A stretch of 36,850 nucleotides of DNA from positions 1 through 36,850 of the forward strand of contig JAITGK010000034.1 of assembly GCA_031280635.1 (NCBI GenBank). Reading direction: 5' to 3'. Positions 1 through 8,490 of this stretch are shown piece after piece. The first letter of the stretch is position 1, and every line of letters starts with the position of its first letter. The position numbers were made by a program, and so were the translations under genes. The notes under the pieces are model-generated. The model saw only the letters and a list, made by a program, of their open reading frames with translations. It ran no database searches and had not been told where the DNA came from. Source of the stretch: Synergistaceae bacterium (GTDB taxonomy: Bacteria > Synergistota > Synergistia > Synergistales > Aminobacteriaceae).

Positions 1-605
1 AAAAGAGCCGAAGCTGGCAAAGACACTTCGAGAATATTGGCTTAAAACGAGAGTTTAAGCTGCAATTGAAAGATCGAAATGAAGTGTAGTGCTAGAAATT
101 TCTCCATTTTAGGTTAATAGCAACCAGCGGGAAAGTTTATACCCCTAAAACACTCAATTTTCTTTCAAACCTCAATTACAATAATGGATAATTGTACTAG
201 ATACTGTCGTCACGAGATGCCGGCCCAAAGAGCGACGCGTCTGAATATGCGCGGCGGCTAGAAACGATGAGGTGTTTTTTGCGTACTTTGTGGCAATCCC
301 TCGCCAGCGTTTTAAATATAAAAAAGCGTTTTCAACTAGATGTCTGAGTTTATATAAATATTTGATAGTGTTGTATAATGAATGATGACTTAATATAATT
401 TCGAAGCTAATTACGCCGAAGGAGTTGATGGGCTATGGTGTGTAGAAAATGTGGGAGTTCAGAAAGTGTAAAAAGTTGCGGGTTTGACATCTTTTTGCTG
501 GCTCACAGGCGGAGGCGGCTTTTGGGGAGTGTTCAAACTTGAGAAAATTTTTGGTATGATACCGCGTGAAAGGAAAAAATTTCTTGACAAGGAGTGTGCG
601 GTATC
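1..605. other. AT-rich region without a convincing gene
   Basis: I see no supportable protein gene in this stretch. A small hairpin with 7-bp GCTTAAA/TTTAAGC arms lies near 40-60. A perfect TATAAT is present at 374-379 without a clear -35 box. A well-spaced AAGGAG (419-424) precedes a five-codon ORF at 428 (MGYGV, stop), which may be chance or a leader peptide. The left edge may be the tail of an intergenic region whose upstream gene is outside the window. Confidence 0.5.
532..560 (+). promoter_or_regulatory. weak candidate promoter for the GLUG-repeat gene
   Basis: TTCAAA at 532-537 and TATGAT at 555-560 are separated by 17 nt, matching a sigma-70 type layout with imperfect boxes. The predicted start of transcription would lie shortly before the AAGGAG at 589-594. 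Pattern matching only. Confidence 0.3.
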
Positions 606-1922
606 GTGAACAAAACTGAAAAAACCAACAAAAAACTGTTCGCCCTCTTTTTTTCAGCGCTTTTCTTAACCGCGCTGTCTCTCCCAGGCGAGGCCGCGCT
701 TCCCTTCCCCAACCCCTTTGCTTCCCCTCAGAGGACGACGCCCTCTCCTCCAAGAGAAGAAACACAAAAAACCACGAGGAGCACGGCGCGCAGGGCTCAA
801 CCCAAGACACCTTCCACCTTCGCGAGCGGGGCGGGTACCCAGAAAAGCCCCTACCTGATCCGCACGACGGCTCAACTTGCCGCCTTCGCAACCTCGGTGA
901 GCAACGGCAACGCCTATGGGGGCGGCTACATCCGACTCGCCGCCGACGTCGATCTGGCGGGAGGCCTGTGGCGTCCCATCGGCTCATCTGCCAGGCCCTT
1001 CAAGGGAAATTTTGACGGCGCGGGGTTCGTGGTCTGGAACCTCCATGGCAGGGCGGGCTTCTTCGGCGCTATCGAGGGGGCCGCAATAACCCGCCTGAGC
1101 ATTCAGCACGCGGACATCGAGACGGAGAGCGACGCTGGAGTCATTACCGCGTTTATGAAAAACTCCACCTTGAAAGACTGCGCTGTCTCTGGCTCGGTGC
1201 GGGGCGGCGTGAACACGGGGGGACTGGTGGGCAGCGCGCTTCGCGGCCTGATTGAGGGGTGTAGCTTCTCCGGTTCGGTGCGGGGCGGAAACTCCGTCGG
1301 CGGCCTTGTGGGCACCATGGACCAGGCGGAGGTGCGCGTTGGTTCCGTCTCCGCTGGGCGCGTGGAGGGCTCAGACGATGTGGGAGGCGTCGTGGGCAGT
1401 ATCCTAGGCGGCAACCTCTTGCTCTGCACGGCCAGATCGCTGACCGTCCAGGGCGGGGAGAACATCGGCGGACTCGTGGGCAACGTCATCGACAGCGGAT
1501 ACGTGAGCAAGTCATCTTTCGACGGGCAGGTCATGGGGTCCGAGGGCGTCGGCGGCCTCGCTGGGCGTATAGCGGCAGGGGGTCTGACGGGCTCCTCTGT
1601 TTCCGGCGTTGTTCAGGGCGCAGCGGCCGTGGGCGGCATCGTAGGGGAGCTGATCGAGGGCGAGGCCCTCAACTGCGTTTCCAGGGCCTCGGTGGTGGGA
1701 ATAAGCGGCGTCGGCGGCGTGGTGGGTCACCTGTCCGGCGGTGGCAAGGTAGACGGCAGCGCCAATCAAGGTACCGTCAAAGGCGGGGAGATGGTGGGCG
1801 GACTTGTGGGCAACTTGGCCCACGGAAGCGTCTCCGCCAGCAAGAACAGCGGCGGCGTCATCGGCTACGCCCAGACCGGCAAACAAGTTGGCGCGATGGG
1901 TGAAGGCTCCGTTTCCGAATAA
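606..1922 (+). CDS. secreted GLUG-repeat surface protein
   Basis: About 438 aa. The N terminus has lysines followed by a hydrophobic segment (LFALFFSALFLTALSL), a typical signal peptide. Next is a Pro/Thr/Arg-rich low-complexity linker of about 50 residues, then a region with the motif WRPIGSS...FKGNFDGAGF that is common at the front of GLUG proteins. The rest is about eight repeats of 26-28 residues, each beginning VGGLVG or a variant (TGGLVG, IGGLVG, VGGVVG), the GLUG signature of bacterial surface proteins and adhesins expected to form a beta-helix. No transmembrane anchor or sorting signal is visible at the C terminus. I chose GTG 606, which leaves 11 nt after AAGGAG; GTG 594 overlaps the Shine-Dalgarno. 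The ligand is unknown. A dispersed repeat begins 12 nt after the stop. Confidence 0.7.
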   Translation: MNKTEKTNKKLFALFFSALFLTALSLPGEAALPFPNPFASPQRTTPSPPREETQKTTRSTARRAQPKTPSTFASGAGTQKSPYLIRTTAQLAAFATSVSNGNAYGGGYIRLAADVDLAGGLWRPIGSSARPFKGNFDGAGFVVWNLHGRAGFFGAIEGAAITRLSIQHADIETESDAGVITAFMKNSTLKDCAVSGSVRGGVNTGGLVGSALRGLIEGCSFSGSVRGGNSVGGLVGTMDQAEVRVGSVSAGRVEGSDDVGGVVGSILGGNLLLCTARSLTVQGGENIGGLVGNVIDSGYVSKSSFDGQVMGSEGVGGLAGRIAAGGLTGSSVSGVVQGAAAVGGIVGELIEGEALNCVSRASVVGISGVGGVVGHLSGGGKVDGSANQGTVKGGEMVGGLVGNLAHGSVSASKNSGGVIGYAQTGKQVGAMGEGSVSE

Positions 1923-1934
1923 TTTGTGAAAACT

Positions 1935-2027
1935 ACAGCGGATTGCGTAATCATGCGCAGAAATAAGAGACCAAAAACCTGATATAAACGGCAAAAACTC
2001 TGCGCGGAAAAGAGCCAACGGCTCTAA
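1935..2027 (-). repeat. dispersed ~90-bp repeat, full copy (minus orientation)
   Basis: Read on the minus strand this matches the copies at 16911, 18441 and 22719 nearly end to end: a hairpin AGAGCC-GTT-GGCTCT followed by TTTT, then a GC-AGAGTTTTTGCCG block, TTTTTGGTCTCTTA, and a tail ATTACGCAATCCGCT. It fills most of the gap between the GLUG gene and the IclR gene. On the plus strand the AGAGCC/GGCTCT hairpin (2011-2025) lies just ahead of the IclR ribosome binding site. Confidence 0.85.
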
Positions 2028-2043
2028 TTGAGGAGATCGACAT

Positions 2044-2841
2044 TTGAAAGAGTCCAAGAGTCCACTGCCTGCCCAGGTCAACCAGTCCTCGGACAAGTTG
2101 CTGTTACTGCTAGAGATCATGACTCAGCAGTCGGAGTCGTTGCGTTTGCAGGATATAGCGCGTCTGTGCGGGATGAACGTCAGCACGGCCCTGCGCTTTA
2201 TAAAGGCTCTGCGGAACCGTCAGTACGTGGAACAGGACGCCGACACGGGGCGGTACTACCTTACATTCAAGTTGTGCGCTCTGGCGCAGAACGTCAGCAC
2301 GTTTTTCGATATGCGCAGCCTTGTCCGACCCTTTCTCCGTAGCGTCGCCCAAACATTTTCCGAATCCTGCAACCTGGCGATAGAGCGCGACATGACGGTT
2401 GTCTACATAGAAGTGGAGAAGGGTCCCGCCAAAACCCTGATGAGCACGCAAAGGATCGGGAACGTGGCTCCGTTGCACTGCACTGGCGTGGGCAAGCTCT
2501 TTTTGACGGAGTACTCCCCGGCGGCTTTGGAGCAGATGGCTGCCGTCAAGGGGCTTGCGCGCTACACGGATCGCACGATCACCGACCTAACCGCGCTGAA
2601 GGCGGAGCTGGATAACGTAAAACGGGCCGGATACGCCTTCGACAACGAGGAGTGTGAGGATGGCGCGCGTTGCATCGCGGCTCCCTTGCGTGACTACACA
2701 GGCAGGATAAAGGCGGGCGTCAGTGTCAGCGGCCCGGTGGTGAGGATGACGGACAAACACGTCTTTCTCCATCTGCCGCACCTTCTGGACGCGGCGGAAC
2801 GTATCTCCTCTCGGATGGGCGGAGCAACGCTTAAAAAATAA
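2044..2841 (+). CDS. IclR-family transcriptional regulator
   Basis: 265 aa with a TTG start preceded by GAGGAG. The N-terminal part (about 14-80) is a winged helix-turn-helix: LQDIARLCGMNVSTALRFIKAL, then the wing with YVEQDADTGRYYLTFKL. The remainder is the IclR effector-binding domain, with SCNLAIERDMTVVYIEVEKG, the LHCTGVGKLFL motif and the late GYAFDNEECEDGARCIAAPL motif, all typical of the family. The effector cannot be told. The iron alcohol dehydrogenase starts 17 nt downstream and is the likely co-transcribed partner and possible target. IclR proteins often control catabolism of organic acids, sugars and aromatics. The family call is firm; the target is inferred. Confidence 0.9.
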   Translation: MKESKSPLPAQVNQSSDKLLLLLEIMTQQSESLRLQDIARLCGMNVSTALRFIKALRNRQYVEQDADTGRYYLTFKLCALAQNVSTFFDMRSLVRPFLRSVAQTFSESCNLAIERDMTVVYIEVEKGPAKTLMSTQRIGNVAPLHCTGVGKLFLTEYSPAALEQMAAVKGLARYTDRTITDLTALKAELDNVKRAGYAFDNEECEDGARCIAAPLRDYTGRIKAGVSVSGPVVRMTDKHVFLHLPHLLDAAERISSRMGGATLKK

Positions 2842-2858
2842 AGTTTGGAGGTTTTGAA

Positions 2859-4169
2859 ATGCGGGATTCAAAAGAACGCGCGGTGGCGCTCTTGAAGCAG
2901 TTTAAGGGAAACAGTTACACCTTTGGCCTCAATGTTTTGGACCAGGTGGGAGAGATCGCTAAAAGCCAGGGGAAGGACGGGAATGCCCCATTCGTGACCG
3001 TGATCGGTGGGGCCAGGAGTTCCAAGTCCATCGCCGATAGGGTCATCATCTCGCTGAAAAAGGCGGGCGCGCGGATCGTTCCCGACCGGTGCGTGGAGGG
3101 GGCCAGGCCGAACGCCCCCCGTGAGGACGTCTACCGTCTTGAGTCGTACCTTTTGCATTTCAAGCCCGACTGCGTGGTGTCCATCGGTGGGGGAAGCGGC
3201 ATTGACGCCGTGAAGGCCGCCGCTGCCTTAGCGACCCTAGGAACGGAGTCCCCGGAGCTCGACGCCTGGTTTGGTACTGGCGCGGTCACCGAGGGCCTGA
3301 AGCGTTCGGGGAAAAAGTTACTCCCCCACATCGCGATAGAGACCTCTGCCAGCAGCGGGGCGCACCTCACGAAGTACTCGAACGTCACAGACCCCATAGC
3401 CGGACAGAAAAAGCTGATCGTGGACGACGCCATAGTCCCATTCCACTCTATCTTTGACTACTCCGTAACGGTGAACATGCCCGCCGCCTTGACCGTCGAT
3501 GGGGCGTTGGACGCTGTCGCGCACGCCGTAGAGGTGTTTTACGGAGTGAGCGACGACAAGTATGAACTTTGTAAGGAAATCACGGAAACAGTGCTGGACC
3601 TCGTTCTACCTTACACGAAACGAGCCGTGGACAAACCGGACGACCTAGAGGCCCGCGAGGCCCTGGGGCTTGCCACCGACTTGGGCGGCTACGCCATTAT
3701 GATCGGCGGAACCAACGGGGCGCACTTGACCAGCTTTTCCCTGGTGGACGTCACCACTCACGGCCGCGCCTGCGGTATCATGAACCCCTATTACACTGTT
3801 CTTTTCGCGCCGTCCATTGAGAAACGTTTGAAGGCGATAGGCGCCTGCTACGCCGCCGTCGGCCACATGAAAAAAACGGGGTGGGAATCGCTTGCGGGGC
3901 GTGATCTGGCCGTCGCGGCCGCGGAAGGGATGATGAGCTTCGCCCGCTCCGTGGGCGCGGAGACTAAGCTCTCCGAGTTCCCGAACTTCACGCCCAAGCA
4001 CGTAACGCGCGCCCTGACGGCGGCGAAAGACCCGCAGCTTAAAATGAAGCTTCAGAACATGCCCATGCCCATGTCCAGCGAACAGGTTGACGAGTACATG
4101 GGCTCGGTGCTGGATGCCGCCGTGACAGGAGACTTCTCCAAGATAAAAACCCTGCCAGTGGCGCGATAA
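2859..4169 (+). CDS. iron-containing alcohol dehydrogenase
   Basis: 436 aa, group III (Fe-ADH) fold. The nucleotide-binding motif is [16 protein letters not shown] (about 106-120). The expected metal ligands are visible: D218 and H222 in [13 protein letters not shown]289 in [11 protein letters not shown] and H301 in [13 protein letters not shown]. The family oxidises or reduces alcohols, aldehydes or hydroxy acids with NAD(P)H. The C terminus is longer than in 380-aa relatives, as in the maleylacetate reductase and hydroxyacid-oxoacid branches. It has a good Shine-Dalgarno (TTGGAGG) and follows the IclR gene by 17 nt, so the two are probably one operon. The substrate is not known. No clear terminator follows it. 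Confidence 0.87.
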   Translation: MRDSKERAVALLKQFKGNSYTFGLNVLDQVGEIAKSQGKDGNAPFVTVIGGARSSKSIADRVIISLKKAGARIVPDRCVEGARPNAPREDVYRLESYLLHFKPDCVVSIGGGSGIDAVKAAAALATLGTESPELDAWFGTGAVTEGLKRSGKKLLPHIAIETSASSGAHLTKYSNVTDPIAGQKKLIVDDAIVPFHSIFDYSVTVNMPAALTVDGALDAVAHAVEVFYGVSDDKYELCKEITETVLDLVLPYTKRAVDKPDDLEAREALGLATDLGGYAIMIGGTNGAHLTSFSLVDVTTHGRACGIMNPYYTVLFAPSIEKRLKAIGACYAAVGHMKKTGWESLAGRDLAVAAAEGMMSFARSVGAETKLSEFPNFTPKHVTRALTAAKDPQLKMKLQNMPMPMSSEQVDEYMGSVLDAAVTGDFSKIKTLPVAR

Positions 4170-4239
4170 TCGCCCTCGCCGGCCGTTTTCGGCGCCGCAA
4201 AGCTAATCTTCGGAGATCCATGTCGCTATCTCAATCTTA

Positions 4240-4248
4240 TGCTATACT
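4240..4248 (+). promoter_or_regulatory. extended -10 promoter of the rpsB operon
   Basis: TG-C-TATACT at 4240-4248 fits the extended -10 pattern; no good -35 box is visible. It would give a leader of about 105 nt before the rpsB start. Long rpsB leaders are the site of S2 autoregulation in other bacteria, but I could not recognise the known structure here. Confidence 0.5.
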
Positions 4249-4360
4249 AGCGGCGTGTCAACACACACACAGGGGCACGGCGGGCATAAAGGTGTTTCGC
4301 GCGGGAACGCGGGATTTTGTCCGTCGCTGTGGAGGAATAACCTATCAGGAGGTTGAAAAA

Positions 4361-5155
4361 TTGGCAGTCGTAAGCATGAAGCAGTTGTTGGAGTGTGGGG
4401 TACATTTCGGACACCAAACAAGGCGCTGGAACCCCAAAATGAAGCCCTACATTTTTACGGAGCGCAACGGGGTCTACATCATTGACCTGCAAAAGACCGT
4501 CAGAGGATTGGACCGAGCCTACGATTTTGTCCGCGAGGTCTCCTCGGGAGGGGGTACCGTTCTTTTTGTGGGAACCAAGCGCCAGGCTCAGGACACTATA
4601 CGGGATGAAGCCGTGCGTTGCGGTCAGCATTACATCAACCAGCGGTGGCTGGGTGGTCTCATGACCAATTTTCCCACCATTCGCAAGCGCGTGCTACGGA
4701 TGCTCGAGCTTCGCAAGTATGACGAGAGCAACACATGGGAGACGTTTTCCAAGAAGGAGCTGGCCTCTTTGCGCAAGGAGCAGGCCAAGCTAGAAAAGTA
4801 TCTGGGTGGCATCGCTCAAATGCACGATATCCCAGACGCGCTTTTCCTTATTGATCCCCGGCGCGAGGAAAACGCCATTGCCGAGGCCCGCAAGTTAGGC
4901 ATTCCCGTGATCTCTATTGTGGACACCAACTGCGACCCCGAGGTCATCGACTACCCCATTCCTGGCAACGACGACGCCATCCGGGCCATCAAATTGATCG
5001 CCGGACTAATGGCGAACGCGGTCATTGAGGGCAGGCAGGGCGAGGACTCCTCCGTTCCGGACCTCGAAGGAGAAAAGGTCGGCGAGGTGGACATCATCGC
5101 TGTGAAAGAACGCTTGCACGAGACCTACGACGCCGAAACCGTAAGTGTCGAGTGA
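4361..5155 (+). CDS. rpsB: 30S ribosomal protein S2
   Basis: 264 aa from the TTG at 4361, which sits 8 nt after a perfect AGGAGG (4347-4352). The frame is open further upstream, but those residues do not look like S2. The family hallmark begins at once: [23 protein letters not shown]. Other S2 motifs are [36 protein letters not shown], and [19 protein letters not shown] followed by [13 protein letters not shown]. The protein sits on the small subunit at the head-body junction. It is followed by tsf 43 nt later, the conserved bacterial order. Length is normal. Confidence 0.97.
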   Translation: MAVVSMKQLLECGVHFGHQTRRWNPKMKPYIFTERNGVYIIDLQKTVRGLDRAYDFVREVSSGGGTVLFVGTKRQAQDTIRDEAVRCGQHYINQRWLGGLMTNFPTIRKRVLRMLELRKYDESNTWETFSKKELASLRKEQAKLEKYLGGIAQMHDIPDALFLIDPRREENAIAEARKLGIPVISIVDTNCDPEVIDYPIPGNDDAIRAIKLIAGLMANAVIEGRQGEDSSVPDLEGEKVGEVDIIAVKERLHETYDAETVSVE

Positions 5156-5198
5156 CATCTAAGGAAACGAAAAGGAAACAAAGAGGGGAGACGCTTTA

Positions 5199-5795
5199 AT
5201 GCCTGAAATTTCCGCGAACGCTGTGAAAGAACTCCGGGACCGGACGGGTTCCGGTATGATGGATTGTAAAACGGCGCTGACCGAGACGGGTGGAAACGTC
5301 GAAAAAGCGATAGACTATTTGCGGGAGAAGGGCCTGGCCAAGGCCGCCAAAAAATCCGCAAGGACGGCCTCCGACGGGCGGGTTTTTCATTATGTCCACA
5401 CCAACTGCAAAGTGGGGGCCTTGCTGGAACTCAACAGTGAGACGGACTTCGTCGCCAAGACCGACGAGTTCAACGCTTTGGGGCACGAGCTGGCGATGCA
5501 CATCACGGCCGCAAACCCCCTCTACCTTAGGCCGGAGGACGTGCCCGAGGCGGACCTGGAGCGGGAAAAGGCCATCTACCATCAGCAGCTCCTTGACGAG
5601 GGCAGGCCTGTGGACAAACTTGATAGGATTATTGAGGGAAAGGTCAAGAAGTTTTACGAAACCACCTGCCTTTTGGAGCAGCCCTACATCCGGGACGGAA
5701 ACAGAAAGATTAAAGATCTGCTTGTCGATCTCATTGCCAAGCTGGGAGAGAATATTGTCATCCGCAGATTTGCCAGATTTATGATCGGGGAATAG
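5199..5795 (+). CDS. tsf: elongation factor Ts (short form)
   Basis: 198 aa. The N-terminal UBA-like domain shows the family signature: VKELRDRTGSGMMDCKTALTETGGNVEKAIDYLREKGL. The core contains GALLELNSETDFVAKTDEF, the EF-Tu-contacting TDFVA motif, followed by a single dimerisation-type domain ending in RFARFMIGE. EF-Ts exchanges GDP for GTP on EF-Tu. E. coli EF-Ts is about 280 aa; the shorter type with one reduced core subdomain occurs in Thermotoga, Synergistota and Firmicutes relatives. A terminator hairpin follows 21 nt after the stop. Confidence 0.96.
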   Translation: MPEISANAVKELRDRTGSGMMDCKTALTETGGNVEKAIDYLREKGLAKAAKKSARTASDGRVFHYVHTNCKVGALLELNSETDFVAKTDEFNALGHELAMHITAANPLYLRPEDVPEADLEREKAIYHQQLLDEGRPVDKLDRIIEGKVKKFYETTCLLEQPYIRDGNRKIKDLLVDLIAKLGENIVIRRFARFMIGE

Positions 5796-5816
5796 CGGCA
5801 GGGTGAGTGCGGTTAC

Positions 5817-5857
5817 ATCCGGCGTGGAGGGTTTTCTTCTTTCCGCGCCGGATTTTT
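5817..5857 (+). terminator. rho-independent terminator between tsf and pyrH
   Basis: Arms ATCCGGCGTGGA (5817-5828) and TTCCGCGCCGGAT pair over about 12 bp with one imperfect pair, around a pyrimidine-rich loop, followed directly by a run of T's (5853-5857). It separates rpsB-tsf from pyrH-frr and would reduce or separate transcription of the second pair. Confidence 0.8.
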
Positions 5858-5917
5858 TCGCGTAGACAGGTGAACAAGGTTCTTCGCATCAGCGCTTCTT
5901 GCGGAAGGGGTGTCCTT

Positions 5918-6631
5918 ATGCCACGCTACGAGCGGGTACTGCTGAAACTTTCGGGCGAGGCGCTGGCTGGCGACAAAAACTTCGGACTGGACTTCGAGGC
6001 CGTGCACCGCATTGGCGAGGAAATCGCGGCTGTCCACATGGCGGGAGTGGCTCTTGCTATGGTAGTCGGCGGCGGCAATATGTTGCGGGGCAGGGAAATG
6101 GAAAAGCTGGGCATCGAACGGGTGCAGGCAGACCACATGGGAATGCTGGGGACAGTCATCAACGCGCTGGCCCTGCAAGATGTTTTGGAGCAGTTGAACG
6201 TCCCAACGCGCGTCCAGACCGCAATCGAAATGCGCGCTGTGGCTGAACCCTACATCCGGCGCCGGGCGCTTCGTCACATAGAGAAGGGGCGGCTCGTGAT
6301 CTTCGCGGCCGGGACGGGCTCACCCTATTTTTCTACGGACACGACGGCAGCCCTGCGCGCCGCGGAGATGGACGTGGAGTGCATGGTGAAGGCGACGAAG
6401 GTTGATGGGATATACGACTCCGACCCAAAGACAAACGCCTCGGCGCGCCTGCTGGGGAATCTCACCTACCGTGAAGCCCTGACGAAGGACATTGAGATCA
6501 TGGACACGTCCGCCTTTTCCCTCTGCATGGAAAACAAAATTCCCATTCTTGTCATGAACATTTTGAAGCGCGGTAATTTGGTCTCCCTGCTTGTAAATGG
6601 CGAACGAATTGGTACAATTGTGCATGATTGA
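5918..6631 (+). CDS. pyrH: UMP kinase
   Basis: 237 aa from ATG 5918. The open frame reaches back to 5807, but the upstream part covers the terminator hairpin and is not family-like. Motifs of bacterial uridylate kinase (amino acid kinase fold): VLLKLSGEALAG at the start, the glycine loop AMVVGGGNMLRG, ERVQADHMGMLGTVINALALQD, the substrate segment GTGSPYFSTDTTAALRA, then VDGIYDSDPK and MDTSAFSLCMEN. It phosphorylates UMP to UDP with ATP, is hexameric, and is usually regulated by UTP and GTP. frr follows 72 nt downstream as in most bacteria. Confidence 0.97.
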   Translation: MPRYERVLLKLSGEALAGDKNFGLDFEAVHRIGEEIAAVHMAGVALAMVVGGGNMLRGREMEKLGIERVQADHMGMLGTVINALALQDVLEQLNVPTRVQTAIEMRAVAEPYIRRRALRHIEKGRLVIFAAGTGSPYFSTDTTAALRAAEMDVECMVKATKVDGIYDSDPKTNASARLLGNLTYREALTKDIEIMDTSAFSLCMENKIPILVMNILKRGNLVSLLVNGERIGTIVHD

Positions 6632-6703
6632 TACGGATTCGCGATAATGAACTTAAGATTAGAATAGCCAAAGAAAGACAGAATCGGGAAAGGAGGATTT
6701 TTC

Positions 6704-7261
6704 ATGGCCAAGGCCGAGATAAAGAGTTTACGGGAAAAAATGGAAAAAGCGCTGGAGTTTCTTCGAGGGGAGTATCTGGCTATACGCACAGGACGCGCGC
6801 ATCCAGGACTGGTAGCCGACATCAAGGCCGACTACTACGGAACCCCAACGCCCCTGAAGCAGATAGCCAACATTACCGTCCCGGAAAGTCGTAAAATTCT
6901 AATATCTCCCTTCGACCGAGGCGGCTTGAAGGCCATAGAAAAGGCGATCTTGGCGTCCAGCCTGGGGATTACACCCCAGAACGACGGGGAGTCCGTGCGC
7001 CTGACCCTCCCAGAGCTGACACGAGAGCGCCGCCTGGACTTGGTGAAGCTGGTGGGCAAAAAGGCGGAGGAGTCCAAGATCGTCATGCGCAACCACCGCC
7101 GCGACTCCGTGGAGGTTTTGAAAAAGATGGAAAAGGAGTCCAAGATCACGGAGGATGAGCTGAAAAAGTACACCAAGGAAGTGCAGGATATCACGAACGA
7201 TTTCATCAAAAAAATCGACGACGCTTTTAAAGCCAAAGAAAAAGAGGTTATGGATGACTAG
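6704..7261 (+). CDS. frr: ribosome recycling factor
   Basis: 185 aa, the normal length. ATG follows AAAGGAGGA. Family signatures: ALEFLRGEYLAIRTGRAHPGL, DYYGTPTPLKQIANITVPESRKILISPFD, LPELTRERRLDLVKLVGKKAEESKIVMRNHRRD, and the C-terminal helix with ITEDELKKYTKEVQDITNDFIKKID. Together with EF-G it splits post-termination ribosomes. In many bacteria uppS and cdsA follow; here a chemotaxis methyltransferase gene comes next. Confidence 0.97.
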   Translation: MAKAEIKSLREKMEKALEFLRGEYLAIRTGRAHPGLVADIKADYYGTPTPLKQIANITVPESRKILISPFDRGGLKAIEKAILASSLGITPQNDGESVRLTLPELTRERRLDLVKLVGKKAEESKIVMRNHRRDSVEVLKKMEKESKITEDELKKYTKEVQDITNDFIKKIDDAFKAKEKEVMDD

Positions 7262-7305
7262 TGCTGGTCGAGGCCGGCCTTTCGGATTTTTGAGGGGGCT
7301 CTGAA

Positions 7306-8109
7306 ATGGAAGAACCCAGTCTTTACAATTCTCCCGACTACGCGGTTTTCAAACAAAAAATGCGCAAGATCATTGGGGTGGACCTGAACTCCTACAAAAA
7401 CCAGATCCACCGCCGGGTTCATATGCTGAAAGACCGCTGGAACGCCAAGACGTATGATGAGTACTTTGAGATAATGAAGAATGACGACAAGAAGCTCCGC
7501 GAGTTTCTGGACTACCTGACAATCAACGTCTCGGAGTTTTTTCGCAACGACAGGCAGTGGTGGAAGCTGCGCGACCAACTCATTCCCGAGCTGGTTAAGA
7601 AGCGCGGCAACAACCGCCTGAAACTCTGGAGTTCCGGGTGCGCCACGGGCGAAGAGCCCTATTCCCTCGCGATCTTGTCGGCCGTCTGCGGCCTGGACCC
7701 CTCCACTCCTGTTCTGGCCTGCGACATCGACCAAGGTGCCTTGACCATCGCCCAGCGCGGCGTTTACCTGAAGCGCCAGCTCCTGAACGCGCCGCCTGAA
7801 TATCTCACGCATTACTTCATGACCTCCGACGGAGGGGAGACGTACCAGGTCAAGCCGGAGATCAAGCGACGGGTAACGTGGAAACGCTTTAACATGATTG
7901 ACGACGCTTTTGGGAGCGGATTTGATATCATCCTGTGCCGTAATGTCGTCATCTACTTCACCTCGGAGGCGAAGGCAACCCTCTACGTTAAGTTTTATAA
8001 CGCCCTGGCGCCCAACGGCTACTTCCTCGTAGGCTCGACCGAGCAAATCTTTGACTACAAAAAAATAGGCTTCGAGTCCGCGGGACCTTTCCTGTACACA
8101 AGGCGTTGA
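7306..8109 (+). CDS. cheR: CheR-type protein-glutamate methyltransferase
   Basis: 267 aa. The N-terminal all-alpha CheR domain (about 10-80) contains IHRRVHMLKDRW and ends in the family motif YLTINVSEFFR. The methyltransferase domain has the SAM-binding motif LWSSGCATGEEPYSLAI (about 107-123), the acidic residue in LACDIDQGAL, and FDIILCRNVVIYF (about 206-218), then NGYFLVGSTEQIF. It methylates glutamates on chemoreceptor cytoplasmic domains. There is no TPR extension. No other chemotaxis gene is in the window, so the partner receptors lie elsewhere. It follows frr by 44 nt and may be co-transcribed with it. Confidence 0.95.
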   Translation: MEEPSLYNSPDYAVFKQKMRKIIGVDLNSYKNQIHRRVHMLKDRWNAKTYDEYFEIMKNDDKKLREFLDYLTINVSEFFRNDRQWWKLRDQLIPELVKKRGNNRLKLWSSGCATGEEPYSLAILSAVCGLDPSTPVLACDIDQGALTIAQRGVYLKRQLLNAPPEYLTHYFMTSDGGETYQVKPEIKRRVTWKRFNMIDDAFGSGFDIILCRNVVIYFTSEAKATLYVKFYNALAPNGYFLVGSTEQIFDYKKIGFESAGPFLYTRR

Positions 8110-8204
8110 GAAAGCGCTGATCGTTAGGAGGTCTCCCCTTCACGGTTTAGGGGGCTAAACGAATGAGGAGATAAAATTCCTCAGCCGCTCGTCCCGCAAG
8201 GGGC

Positions 8205-8429
8205 TTGCCCCTTGCCTCCTATATTGTCGAAGGGCCGCTTCACCGCCCCTCCCGTGTAAAGGCCATCAAAGTAATTCAAGGGGAAGTACAGGATGTTTAT
8301 CCTGCCTTGTCAAAGAGTCAGCGCGGTATTCTAAAAGCATTAGGAATCCGCGTTCCAGGTCATGGCGGTTTGTATAATCATATGCGGAAAGAAGAGGTCA
8401 AAAACCGGATATATAGCAATTTGATTTAA
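8205..8429 (+). pseudogene. possible gene fragment, 74-codon open frame
   Basis: Up to 74 residues with a TTG start that lies inside a hairpin and lacks a Shine-Dalgarno, so a real start is doubtful. The stretch VKAIKVIQGEVQDVYPALSKSQRGILKALGI looks protein-like and may be the C-terminal tail of a transposase or another basic protein, but I cannot name a family. Its end runs into a palindrome. I read it as a remnant after deletion or insertion events. Confidence 0.3.
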
Positions 8430-8451
8430 TATATTATATATTAAATCAAAT
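8419..8451. repeat. perfect 33-nt AT-rich palindrome
   Basis: Sixteen-bp perfect arms around a single central T (8435), composed almost only of A and T (left arm starts ATTTGATTTAATATA). It includes the stop codon of the fragment at 8205-8429. It shares 6 nt (8446-8451) with the next palindrome, so the two hairpins compete. Confidence 0.9.
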
Positions 8452-8490
8452 ATCTAGATTAGAGCCAATGGCTCTAATCTAGATATTTGA
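8446..8490. repeat. perfect 45-nt palindrome with GAGCC-N3-GGCTC core
   Basis: Twenty-one-bp perfect arms (8446-8466 and 8470-8490) around the loop AAT. The core AGAGCC-AAT-GGCTCT is the same hairpin that heads the dispersed ~90-bp repeats. The last codons and stop of the ybjQ-family gene (8474-8476) lie in the right arm. It may act as a terminator for both convergent genes, although no long T-run follows on either strand. Confidence 0.9.

Larger units (their letters stand above)
8110..8473. other. hairpin-rich gap between convergent cheR and ybjQ genes
   Basis: No intact gene is evident. The stretch holds a TGAGGA/TCCTCA hairpin (8164-8183), a perfect GCAAGGGGC/GCCCCTTGC hairpin (8196-8215), a possible gene fragment (8205-8429), and two overlapping long palindromes that begin at 8419. 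Base composition falls sharply to AT-rich near 8410-8450, unlike the neighbouring genes. Confidence 0.6.
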
